From: Actinomycetota bacterium
Lineage (GTDB): Bacteria; Actinomycetota; UBA4738; HRBIN12
Assembly: GCA_026003015.1 (NCBI GenBank)
Contig: BPGL01000002.1
Location: forward strand, 186,001-250,000
DNA: 64,000 nt
Reading direction: 5' to 3'
Every line of letters begins with the position of its first letter. Within the stretch, counting starts at the first letter, position 1. Position numbers and translations under genes: made by a program. Below are positions 17,800 to 25,724 of this stretch, in pieces. A model generated the notes under the pieces. That model ran no database searches, was not told the DNA's origin, and worked only from the letters and a program-made list of their open reading frames with translations.

Positions 17800-18549
17800 A
17801 TGGCGATCTGGGACGACGTGCTCACCGAACGCGATCGCCAGGTGTTCGCCGCCGCCGGTTGGGGAGCTCGAGCTGGGTTCGGGGAACGACCGGCGGTGAT
17901 GGTGATCGACGTCAACTACAACTTCTGCGGTGACCGCGCGGAGCCGATCCTCGAATCGATCAAGCGGTGGCGCTTCTCGTGTGGAGAGGTGGCTTGGACG
18001 ACCGGCATCCCCGCGATCCGACGGATCCTCGACGTGGCGCGGCGCAAGCGGCTGCCGGTGATCTACACGACCAACCCGAGGCGTCCCGACGGGTTCGACC
18101 TCGGCGTCTGGTATGCGAAGAGCTCCCGGTCGCGGGAGGAGGTCGACGTGCGGGGACATCGGGGGAACGAGATCGTGGCCGAGATCGCCCCCGAGCCGGG
18201 CGACATCTTCATCGAGAAGCGCAAGCCGTCGGCGTTCTTCGGCACACCGTTGATGAGCCATCTGACGATGCTTCGCGCCGATTCCCTGATCCTCACCGGC
18301 ACGACCACGTCCGGATGCGTACGTGCGACCGCTGTCGACGCCCTGTCCTACGACCTCAAGGTCACGATCCCTCAGGAGGCCGTCTTCGATCGGGGCGAGG
18401 TCTCGCACAAGATCGCGCTGTTCGATCTGCACATGAAGTACGTGGATGTGACGGACACCGAGGAGGTTCTGACCTACCTGGATGGGCTCGAGGCGGGGTT
18501 GTTCGACGATCGCTTCCCGCCGGCTCGCGCAAGAGCGGGTGCCCGATGA
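17800..18549 (+). CDS. Cysteine hydrolase, isochorismatase / N-carbamoylsarcosine amidase-like
   Basis: A 249-residue member of the isochorismatase-like fold. The catalytic triad is visible: Asp in VMVIDVNYNF, Lys in IEKRKPSAFFG and Cys in TTTSGCVRATAVDA. N-carbamoylsarcosine amidases and related amide hydrolases share this layout. It starts three bases after the hydantoinase stop, so the two probably act in sequence: ring opening to a carbamoyl or amide acid, then release of ammonia and carbon dioxide. That order is inferred from context. Confidence 0.88.
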   Translation: MAIWDDVLTERDRQVFAAAGWGARAGFGERPAVMVIDVNYNFCGDRAEPILESIKRWRFSCGEVAWTTGIPAIRRILDVARRKRLPVIYTTNPRRPDGFDLGVWYAKSSRSREEVDVRGHRGNEIVAEIAPEPGDIFIEKRKPSAFFGTPLMSHLTMLRADSLILTGTTTSGCVRATAVDALSYDLKVTIPQEAVFDRGEVSHKIALFDLHMKYVDVTDTEEVLTYLDGLEAGLFDDRFPPARARAGAR

Positions 18550-19124
18550 GCGGATTCGAGATCCGACGCTTCATGACGCAGGTCTGGGAGGACCGGATCT
18601 GCGAGGGACGGCCGGTCGATCCGCCCCTGCGGAAGGTCGTCGTCGCATCGGTGATCACCAATCCCTACGCGGGCCGTTACGTCGAGGACCTCGAGGAGGC
18701 CGTCCGCTGGTCTCCGGAGCTCGGCGCGGAGCTCGGTCGGCGCGCCGTCGAGGCGCTCGGCGATCCCGTGCTCAGCTACGGCAAGGGCGGGATCGCGGGC
18801 GTGGCCGGGGCGCAGGAGCACGCCGTGATGTTCATCACGACCCCCTTCGGTGACGCGCTGCGGAAGGCCGTGGGCGGAGGTAAGGCCTGGATCTCCTCGG
18901 CCACGGTCGTCGGAGCGCCGGGCACGCCGCTGACGCTTCCACTCGCGCACAAAGACGCCCTGTACGTGCGCGACCACTACGACGCCGTCACCCTGTACCC
19001 CGGAGATGCACCGGCCCCCGACGAGGTTGTCGTCGCGGTCGCGGTTGCGAATCGAGGTCGTCCGAACGCGCGGCTCGGAGGGCTGCGTGCCGACGAGATC
19101 AGCGTGGGCGACGGCCTACGGTAG
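18546..19124 (+). CDS. Amino acid synthesis family protein (DUF1185)
   Basis: A 192-residue protein matching the PF06684 'amino acid synthesis' family: IRRFMTQVWEDRI near the start, VVASVITNPYAGRYVEDL, YGKGGIAGVAGAQEHA, LPLAHKDALYVRDHYD. The family has structures, but its biochemical role is not settled. It is often found with amidase and cyclic-amide genes, as here, where it overlaps the cysteine hydrolase by 4 bp. Confidence 0.82.
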   Translation: MSGFEIRRFMTQVWEDRICEGRPVDPPLRKVVVASVITNPYAGRYVEDLEEAVRWSPELGAELGRRAVEALGDPVLSYGKGGIAGVAGAQEHAVMFITTPFGDALRKAVGGGKAWISSATVVGAPGTPLTLPLAHKDALYVRDHYDAVTLYPGDAPAPDEVVVAVAVANRGRPNARLGGLRADEISVGDGLR

Positions 19125-19127
19125 CCG

Positions 19128-20327
19128 GTGATGCCGGAGCCACGCACGACCGCTCTCGTCAACATCGGGCGTCTCTTCACGGGCGCTCTGGAGCAGCCGA
19201 CCGCCGATCACGACGCGCTGCTGATCCGCGACGGGGTCATCGCGGGCCTCGGGGAGCAGGTCGATCCGCGCGATGCCGAACGCGTGATCGACGTCGGGGG
19301 CGCGACCGTGGGACCGGGTCTGATCGACTCCCACTGCCACGTCGTCTTGGGCGACTACACACCGCGTCAGCAGACGGTGGGGTTCCTCGCCTCGTACGTC
19401 CATGGAGGGATCTGCCAGGTGATCTCCCCCGGGGAGATCCACGCGCCGGGTCGCCCCCGCGATGCGACGGGCGTGAAGGCGCTCGCGGTCCTCGCCCAGC
19501 GCTCGTGGTCGACCTACCGGCCCAACGGGATGAAGGTGCACGGGGGCGCGGTCGTGATCGAACCGACCCTGGGCGAAGGGGACTTCCGGGAGCTCGCCGC
19601 CGAGGGCGTGTTCCTCGCGAAGTTCGGCTTCGGCGCGTTCGAGGACCCCGTGGATGGGGAGCCCCAGGTCCGGTGGGCTCAGCAGGCCGGCATCAAGGTG
19701 ATGTGCCACTCGGGCGGCGCCTCGATCCCAGGATCGCTCGCGATCACGCCCGAGGTGCTCCTGGCCCTGCATCCGGACGTGTGTGGGCACGTCAACGGGG
19801 GACCGACCTCGCTGGACGAGCGCGGCGTGGCCCGCATCGTGGCCGAGACGGACATGATGCTGCAGCTCGTCCAGGCCGGGAATCTTGCGAGTGCCCTGCG
19901 GATCGTCGAGCTCGTCCGTGAGCATGCGCAACAGCACCGGGTGATCCTCGGATCCGACACGCCGACGGGGACCGGCGTCATGCCGCTCGGGGTGCTCAAG
20001 ACGATGGCGGAGCTGTGTTCGCTCGGCGGCGTCGAGCCCGCAACCGCCTGGGCGTGGGCGTCCGGGGTGACGGCCCGCTTCTACGGGCTGCGCTCGGGGC
20101 TGATCGAAGTCGGCCGCCCGGCGGATCTCGTGGTGTGCGACGCCCCTTGGGGATCGGTGGCGTCGGACGCTGAGGGGGCGCTGCGTCGCGGCGACATCCC
20201 CGGCATCTCGGCGGTGTTGATCGACGGCGTGGTTCGCGCATTGCGCTCGCGCAACACGCCCGCTGCGGCGCGGCCCGTCGTCGTGAGGCCCGAGATCGAC
20301 GAACCGCCGGGCTCGGGACACGTGTGA
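19128..20327 (+). CDS. Enamidase-like metal-dependent amidohydrolase
   Basis: A 399-residue amidohydrolase. It has DSHCHVVLGDY (HxH metal pair), VMCHSGG, GHVNGGPT, and LGSDTPTGTGVMPLGVL (catalytic Asp), a combination characteristic of enamidase, the nicotinate-fermentation enzyme that hydrolyses tetrahydro-6-oxonicotinate to 2-formylglutarate and ammonia. A carboxylated Lys is plausible in VFLAKFGFGAF. The start is GTG 19128 or ATG 19131. An aldehyde dehydrogenase two genes later could oxidise an aldehyde product. The nicotinate link is by family resemblance only; no other nicotinate gene is here. Confidence 0.72.
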   Translation: MMPEPRTTALVNIGRLFTGALEQPTADHDALLIRDGVIAGLGEQVDPRDAERVIDVGGATVGPGLIDSHCHVVLGDYTPRQQTVGFLASYVHGGICQVISPGEIHAPGRPRDATGVKALAVLAQRSWSTYRPNGMKVHGGAVVIEPTLGEGDFRELAAEGVFLAKFGFGAFEDPVDGEPQVRWAQQAGIKVMCHSGGASIPGSLAITPEVLLALHPDVCGHVNGGPTSLDERGVARIVAETDMMLQLVQAGNLASALRIVELVREHAQQHRVILGSDTPTGTGVMPLGVLKTMAELCSLGGVEPATAWAWASGVTARFYGLRSGLIEVGRPADLVVCDAPWGSVASDAEGALRRGDIPGISAVLIDGVVRALRSRNTPAAARPVVVRPEIDEPPGSGHV

Positions 20328-20344
20328 CCGACGGAGGGAAGAGC

Positions 20345-20965
20345 GTGAGCCGCGAGGGGATCATCGATGAGGTGCTGATCCCCGCACGCGAGGGCCGCGG
20401 GGTGCGGATGCGTGTGGGGCAGCTCCTGGACGTCGTGGATGTCGAGGGGCACCAGGTTGGGGATCTGATCGCGTGGTGCCTGGACGACCCGTCCGAGTAC
20501 CTATCGCCGACGCACACGGTCTCCTGCAACGCGTCGATCCGACTGAAGGCGGGATCCCAGGTGTTCTCGAACCGCCGCAACCCGCTGTTCACGATCGTCC
20601 GGGACGACGTCGAGCGTCACGACATCATCGTCCCGTGCTGCGATCGCGAGCGCTACGAGCGGGACTTCGGGCTGCCGAACCACCCGCACTGCCTGGGCAA
20701 CCTCCACGACGCTCGCGACCGGCTCGGAGAGACGCGAGAGCTGCACGGGGAGATGGCGTGGAACGTATTCATGCACAACCGCGTGACCGAGGACGGGGCC
20801 GTCGTGACGGACCGGGCGGCGCACGGCGCGGGGTCGACGATCACGCTCGAGGCGCATCGGGACCTCGTGGTGCTCGTCTCTGCCTGCCCGCAGGACCTGA
20901 CGCCGTGCAACGACTTCGATCCGACCTCGATGCTCTTGCGGGTGCGCGAGCGGGGTGACCGGTGA
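20345..20965 (+). CDS. DUF1989 (urea carboxylase-associated) family protein
   Basis: A 206-residue protein of the DUF1989 family, whose members often sit beside urea carboxylase or allophanate genes. Visible features are LLDVVDVEGHQVGDLIAWCLDD, the SPTHT segment, SNRRNPLFTIV, CCDRERYERDFG with its cysteines, and CPQDLTPCNDFDPT near the end. GTG 20345 is preferred because GGAGG lies seven bases before it; an in-frame GTG at 20324 overlapping the previous stop is the alternative. It probably handles a nitrogen-containing intermediate. Its catalytic role is uncertain. Confidence 0.82.
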   Translation: MSREGIIDEVLIPAREGRGVRMRVGQLLDVVDVEGHQVGDLIAWCLDDPSEYLSPTHTVSCNASIRLKAGSQVFSNRRNPLFTIVRDDVERHDIIVPCCDRERYERDFGLPNHPHCLGNLHDARDRLGETRELHGEMAWNVFMHNRVTEDGAVVTDRAAHGAGSTITLEAHRDLVVLVSACPQDLTPCNDFDPTSMLLRVRERGDR

Positions 20966-22416
20966 GCGGCGGGGCCGAGTGGCTGCGCGCCTCTGGCGAG
21001 CGAGCGACGATCCGCGCACCGGCGGACGGTTCGTCGGTCGGCGACGTGCGGTCGGCCACGGAAGGGGACGTGCGCGAGGCGGTCGCCGCCGCCCGCTCGG
21101 CGCTGTTGACGTGGGCCCGGACGCCGCCGCACGCGCGGGCTCGGATCCTCGGGGACGCCGCGGCGGCCATCGAGGCGAACGCCGAGGAGCTCGCCCGCCT
21201 GCACGCGAGGGAGAGCGGCAAGGTCATCGCCCAGGCCCGACGAGAGGTGGTGGGGGCGGCGGACCTGCTCCGTGCCGACGCGACGACCGGTCGGTTCGCC
21301 GATGGCCGCGTTCTGCCGACCGGCGCGGTGCCGGGGACGGAGCACGACCTTGCGTGGGTGGAGCGCGTTCCTCTCGGCGTGGTCGCCTGCGTGATCCCGT
21401 TCAACTTCCCGGTCGAGCTCACCGTGGTCAAGGCGGGGGCGGCGATCGCTGCCGGCAACGTCGCGATCGTGAAGCCGCCGCCCCAGAACCCCCTCGCGAC
21501 GCTGCGAGCCGTCGAGCTCTTGGTCGAGGCAGGGCTGCCCAGCGGGGTCCTGCAGGCCGTCCCCGGCGGCGCCCAGGTGGGTGCCGCGCTCTGCGCTTCC
21601 CCGGGGGTCGACGCGGTCTCGCTCACGGGCAGCGTGGGGGCCGGGGTGGCCGTCGCCCGTTCCACCGCCCACCTCCTGCGGCCGTTGCACCTGGAGCTCG
21701 GGGGGAACGGGGCGGCTGTGGTGCTGGACGACGCGGATGCCGACCTCGTGGTCGCGGAGGTCGTTCGGGGGCGACTCCTGATGAACGGGCAGGCCTGCGC
21801 GGCGACGAAGCGGCTGGTCGTGGTTCGAAGCGTCGCCGACGCCCTCGTGGGACGGATCGACGAGGCGCTCGCGCGCGTCCGCGTCGGGGACCCGCTCGAC
21901 GAAGCGTCGGAGGTCGGCCCGCTGATCGATGAGGGGGCGGCGACGCGGGTCGAGGCGCAGGTCCGTCGAGCCGAGGAGCAGGGGGCCAAGCGGATCCGCG
22001 GATCGGGACGGGCGCGCGACGCCTGGTTCGAACCGACGCTTTTGACCGGGGTTCCACCCTCGTCGGACGTGGCGGTCGACGACGAGATCTTCGGACCGGT
22101 CCTGGCCGTCATCCCGGTGGAGGACGACGAGGAGGCCGTCGAGGTCGTCAACCGATCCCGCCTCGGACTGACGGCGGCCGTCTTCTCGGGCAACACGCGG
22201 CGAGCGCTCGCGATCGCCGACCGCCTGGCGGTGGGCGGCGTCGTGATCAACGGCTCCAACAACTACCGACCGCCGGTGGTGCCGTTCGGCGGGGTGGGGA
22301 TGGCCGGCACCGGGCGCGAGGGGATCGGGTACACGTACGAGGAACTGACCCGGACGCGGTTCACCGTGCTCCGCGGTGTCCGGCGACCTACCGGGGACGC
22401 GGAGGTCGATCGGTGA
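20962..22416 (+). CDS. Aldehyde dehydrogenase family protein
   Basis: A 484-residue NAD(P)-dependent aldehyde dehydrogenase. The catalytic Cys is in NGQACAATKR and the general-base Glu in LELGGNGA. PFNFPVELTVVKAG and LTGSVGAG belong to the cofactor-binding fold, and EIFGPVLAV is near the C-terminus. The GTG start overlaps the DUF1989 stop and its own stop overlaps the aldolase-like gene. It could oxidise a semialdehyde released by the enamidase-like enzyme. Confidence 0.93.
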   Translation: MSGGAEWLRASGERATIRAPADGSSVGDVRSATEGDVREAVAAARSALLTWARTPPHARARILGDAAAAIEANAEELARLHARESGKVIAQARREVVGAADLLRADATTGRFADGRVLPTGAVPGTEHDLAWVERVPLGVVACVIPFNFPVELTVVKAGAAIAAGNVAIVKPPPQNPLATLRAVELLVEAGLPSGVLQAVPGGAQVGAALCASPGVDAVSLTGSVGAGVAVARSTAHLLRPLHLELGGNGAAVVLDDADADLVVAEVVRGRLLMNGQACAATKRLVVVRSVADALVGRIDEALARVRVGDPLDEASEVGPLIDEGAATRVEAQVRRAEEQGAKRIRGSGRARDAWFEPTLLTGVPPSSDVAVDDEIFGPVLAVIPVEDDEEAVEVVNRSRLGLTAAVFSGNTRRALAIADRLAVGGVVINGSNNYRPPVVPFGGVGMAGTGREGIGYTYEELTRTRFTVLRGVRRPTGDAEVDR

Positions 22417-23096
22417 GCGATCCCCGCGCCCAGGTCGCCTCCGCGGCCCGCATGTTGGCTCGTGCGGGGCTCGTGCACGCGTTCGGCCACGTATCGATGC
22501 GCGTGGACGACGGGATCGCGATCACGTCGACCCGACCGCTCGCCTCCGCATCGCCCGACGACGTGCTCCTCGTGGGATCCGACGGCGAGGTGCGCTCGGG
22601 GCCGGCGGACGCGGTGCCGATCGAGCTCGCGCTGCACCGAGGGATCTTCGCCGCGCGATCCGACCTCGGCGCGATCGCCCGAGGCCATCCTCCCGCCGCC
22701 GTCGTGTGGGGGGTGGGCCTGGAGGACCTGCCCCTCATCCACGGTCTGGGCGCGCTCGCCGGCGAGCGCGTCGCGGTGCACCCGGATCTCGACCTGATCG
22801 CGACCGACGAGCAGGCGCTCGGGGTCGCGAGGTCGCTCGGGGGCGGCTACGGGCTGATCCTGCGGGGCAACGGGGCGCTCGCGTGCGGGGCCACACCGCT
22901 GGAGGCGGCGACGCGACTGTTCTTCCTCGAGGACCGAGCTCGCGTGGCGCTGGGTCGTTGGTCGGGCCCGACCGGTCGCCCGCCGGAAGCGGAGGGGTGG
23001 TCGCGCCGGCTCCGTCATGTGGACGCGGAGCTCGAGCGGGCGACGGCGTGGTTCGAGGAGGTGTTCGGTGACGGGAGGTCCGATGGAAAGGGGTGA
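22413..23096 (+). CDS. Class II aldolase/adducin-fold protein
   Basis: A 227-residue protein of the AraD/FucA fold. GHVSMRVDD matches the phosphate/metal loop, PIELALHRGIF supplies the catalytic-position Glu, and ARGHPPAAVVW has a zinc His. The second HxH zinc motif of true aldolases is weak here, with VAVHPDLDLI and RGNGALACG in the corresponding region. It could be an aldolase or a decarboxylase. It is coupled by a 4-bp overlap to the aldehyde dehydrogenase. Confidence 0.8.
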   Translation: MSDPRAQVASAARMLARAGLVHAFGHVSMRVDDGIAITSTRPLASASPDDVLLVGSDGEVRSGPADAVPIELALHRGIFAARSDLGAIARGHPPAAVVWGVGLEDLPLIHGLGALAGERVAVHPDLDLIATDEQALGVARSLGGGYGLILRGNGALACGATPLEAATRLFFLEDRARVALGRWSGPTGRPPEAEGWSRRLRHVDAELERATAWFEEVFGDGRSDGKG

Positions 23097-23102
23097 TGGT
23101 GC

Positions 23103-24107
23103 ATGAGGAGCACGCGACGCAGGTGGCGGGTGATCGCGCTGGCCGTCGCGAGCCTGCTGGCTCTCGGGTCTTGCGGCGGTGGTGCGGCAGATGATGGGGG
23201 CGGCGAGGCCCCGACCCAGCCGACCGAGGTGCAGCTCATCCTGGACTTCGTTCCGGGCGGGATCCACGCGGGGATCTTCGCGGCGAAGGAAGAGGGCTTC
23301 TTCGAGGAAGAGAACCTCAACGTCGACATCCAGTCGCCGACCTCGTCGGCGGATACCCTCCGGCTGGTCCTCGCGGGCCAATCGACGATCGGCATCGCTC
23401 CGATCGCCGACGTGGCCAACCTCCGAGCTCAGGGCGAGGAGATCCAGGCCTTCTTGGCGCTGACGCAGGTCCCGCTCGCCGCGCTCATGAGTACCGAGGC
23501 GATCGGGATCACCGACCCGAGTCAGCTCGCCGGCGGGACGATCGGGGTCACGGGCGTGCCGTCCGACGAAGCCATCGCTCGGGTGATCCTCGAGGACTCG
23601 GGGGTCGATCCGAGCTCGGTCGAGTTCATCACGATCGGCTTCGACGCGGTCGCGAACCTGATCAGCCAGTCCGTCGACGCCGCGATCGGATTCTGGAGCG
23701 CCGAGGCCGTCGCGCTCGAGCTCGAGGGCGAGAAGCCGATCGTCTTCCGCCCGGACCAGTACGGTGCCCCGCCGTACCCCGAGCTCGTCTTCTTCGCGAG
23801 CACGACGACGATCGAAGAGCGCCCCGAAGTGCTCGAGGCGTTCGCCCGGGCCCTGGCGAAGGGGTACGACTTCGCGCTCGCCAACACCGGGCAGGCGATC
23901 GCGGACCTCGTGGCCAACGCGGACGGTGCCGACGCCGAGTTCGCCACGGCCGAGTTCGAGAACGTCCGCGACTACTTCGTCGGTCCGAACGGCTCGTTCG
24001 GAGAGATCTCGGAGGACTCGATCGCCGACTACCTCCAATGGGCGGCCGAGGTCGGCGTGATCGAGTCCGTCCCGCAGGGGCTGGTCACGACGCGGTTCGT
24101 ACCGTAG
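23103..24107 (+). CDS. NMT1/THI5-type ABC substrate-binding lipoprotein
   Basis: A 334-residue binding protein with a lipoprotein signal (LLALGSCGGG). The NMT1/THI5 fold shows in VQLILDFVPGGIHAGIFAAKEEGFFEEENL, SADTLRLVLAGQSTIGIAPIADV and VTGVPSDEAI. Relatives bind pyrimidines (thiamine precursors), riboflavin, nitrate, sulfonates or hydroxymethyl compounds. It is followed by an ATPase and a permease of the same importer class. An enzyme operon for cyclic nitrogen compounds surrounds it, so the ligand may be a pyrimidine-like molecule. Confidence 0.9.
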   Translation: MRSTRRRWRVIALAVASLLALGSCGGGAADDGGGEAPTQPTEVQLILDFVPGGIHAGIFAAKEEGFFEEENLNVDIQSPTSSADTLRLVLAGQSTIGIAPIADVANLRAQGEEIQAFLALTQVPLAALMSTEAIGITDPSQLAGGTIGVTGVPSDEAIARVILEDSGVDPSSVEFITIGFDAVANLISQSVDAAIGFWSAEAVALELEGEKPIVFRPDQYGAPPYPELVFFASTTTIEERPEVLEAFARALAKGYDFALANTGQAIADLVANADGADAEFATAEFENVRDYFVGPNGSFGEISEDSIADYLQWAAEVGVIESVPQGLVTTRFVP

Positions 24108-24118
24108 AGGCACGCGGG

Positions 24119-24148
24119 CTGCGGGGGGCCGGGGAGCGCCCCCCGCAG
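24119..24148 (+). other. Strong hairpin between binding-protein and ATPase genes
   Basis: CTGCGGGGGGC (24119-24129) and GCCCCCCGCAG (24138-24148) form an 11-bp perfect stem with an 8-base loop. It sits in the 55-base gap after the binding-protein stop. There is no T-run, so it is not a classic intrinsic terminator. Such intercistronic hairpins commonly protect the upstream message, which would give more binding protein than ATPase. Confidence 0.6.
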
Positions 24149-24162
24149 ACGCAGGAGGGGCG

Positions 24163-24957
24163 GTGGACACGCACGCGAGGATCGTGGTCGAAGGCGTTCG
24201 CAAGAGCTACCCGGGGTCAGCGGGCCCGGTCCCGGTGCTCGACGGGGGTCGACGTTCGCGTGGGCGCGCACGAGTTCGTGAGCGTGCTGGGCCCGAGCGG
24301 CTGCGGCAAGTCGACCCTGTTCAACATCATCGCGGGGCTCGAGGAGCCGAGTTCGGGCACGGTGAGCGTCGACGGTCACACCGAGCGACGGATCGGGCGG
24401 TGCGGGTACATGCCGCAGAAGGACCTGCTGATGCCGTGGAAGACGATCGCGGACAACGTTGCGATCGGACGCGTGATCAAGGGCGAGCCGAAACGAGCAG
24501 CGCGGCTCGCCGCGATCGAGATCCTGGAGCGCTTCGGCCTCGGGAACTTCGTCGACCACTACCCAAGCCAGCTGTCCGGGGGGGATGCGGCAGCGAGCGG
24601 CCCCTGGCCAGGACGTTCTTGGCCGGGAACGACGCCCTGCTGCTCGATGAGCCGTTCGGGGCGCTCGACAGCCTCACGAGGCTCCGCATGCAATCGTGGC
24701 TGCTGCAGATCTGGCAGGAGAGCGCGGCGTCGGTGCTGTTCATCACCCACGATGTCGATGAGGCGATCCGGCTGAGCGACCGCGTCTACGTCTTCACGGA
24801 ACGCCCGGCGACGGTGGCGGTGACGATCGACGTCGATCTACCGCGTCCGCGTCCCTATGAGACGGTGCTCACCGAGGCGTTCGCCGCCCTGAAGGAGATC
24901 GCGATCCGCCACCTGCACACCGAAGAGGTGGTTCCGGATCCGGAGCGTGCGGGATGA
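24163..24957 (+). pseudogene. ABC transporter ATPase (SsuB/TauB/ThiZ-like), broken by three +1 indels
   Basis: The GTG start and the first 26 or so codons are in one frame (VVEGVRKSYPG). The middle, with Walker A GPSGCGKST and Q-loop YMPQKDLLMPW, is in another. The signature reads LSGG and then breaks. The end, with LLLDEPFGALDSL and FITHDVDEA, is back in the first frame. Removing one G from 24244-24248, one G from 24578-24584 and one C from 24601-24604 restores a continuous 263-residue ATPase including LSGGMRQRAALARTF. All three changes are in G or C runs, so sequence error is likelier than decay. It is called a pseudogene as written, and overlaps the permease start. Confidence 0.85.
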
Positions 24958-25724
24958 GCGGACGGTGGCAGCGCACGCTCGCGCCGGTCGCCTTCGGGAT
25001 CGGGGTGGTCTCCGCCTGGCAGGTTGGAACGGCGGTCTTCGACGCGGATCCCCGGATCCTGCCGTCCCCCCTCGATGTCCTCGCCGCGATCGCCAAGGAC
25101 CCCGGGGTGTTGGCCCGCAACGCGTGGACGACGATCGTCGAGATGGTGCTCGGCTTCGTGGTCGGCGCCTCCATCGGTCTCGTCTTGGGAGTCGCGCTGG
25201 CGTACTCGAGGATCGTGCGCACCTCCGTGTACCCCTGGCTCGTCGTCAGCCAAACGATCCCGATCCCCGCGATCGCCGCGGTTCTCGTGATCTGGTTCGG
25301 GTTCTCCATCCTCCCCAAGGTCCTCGTCGTCGCCCTGATCACCTTCTTCCCGGTCGCCGTGTCCACCACCGACGGGCTGAACGCCGTCGACCCCGATCTC
25401 GTCCGCCTGATGCGGGCGCTCGGAGCGAGCAAGCTGCAGGTGTTCCGCGAGGTGAGGATCCCTGCGGCCCTGCCGCACGTGTTCACGGGCATGAAGGTCG
25501 CTGCGGCGTTCGCGGTCCTGGGCGCGGTGTTCGGCGAGTGGGTCGGCGCCCGCGGCGGGCTCGGGTATCTCCTGCTCCTGCAGAACCGTGCGGTGAACAC
25601 CGACGTGGTGTTCGCGGTGATCTTCATCCTCTCCCTGTTGGGGGTCGGTTTCTTCGGCCTCGTCGCGCTGGTCGAACGTCTCACGATCCCCTGGTACCAC
25701 CGCCAGCGGAAGGATCAGCGATGA
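24954..25724 (+). CDS. ABC transporter permease (nitrate/sulfonate/pyrimidine type)
   Basis: A 256-residue permease with about six membrane segments of the SsuC/TauC/ThiX class. Signatures are LPSPLDVLAAIAKD, the amphipathic coupling loop VRLMRALGASKLQVFREVRIPAALPHVFTG shared by that class, and GARGGLGYLLL. The ATG overlaps the ATPase stop and the gene overlaps the aminotransferase start. It completes the importer with the NMT1-type binding protein. Confidence 0.94.
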   Translation: MSGRWQRTLAPVAFGIGVVSAWQVGTAVFDADPRILPSPLDVLAAIAKDPGVLARNAWTTIVEMVLGFVVGASIGLVLGVALAYSRIVRTSVYPWLVVSQTIPIPAIAAVLVIWFGFSILPKVLVVALITFFPVAVSTTDGLNAVDPDLVRLMRALGASKLQVFREVRIPAALPHVFTGMKVAAAFAVLGAVFGEWVGARGGLGYLLLLQNRAVNTDVVFAVIFILSLLGVGFFGLVALVERLTIPWYHRQRKDQR

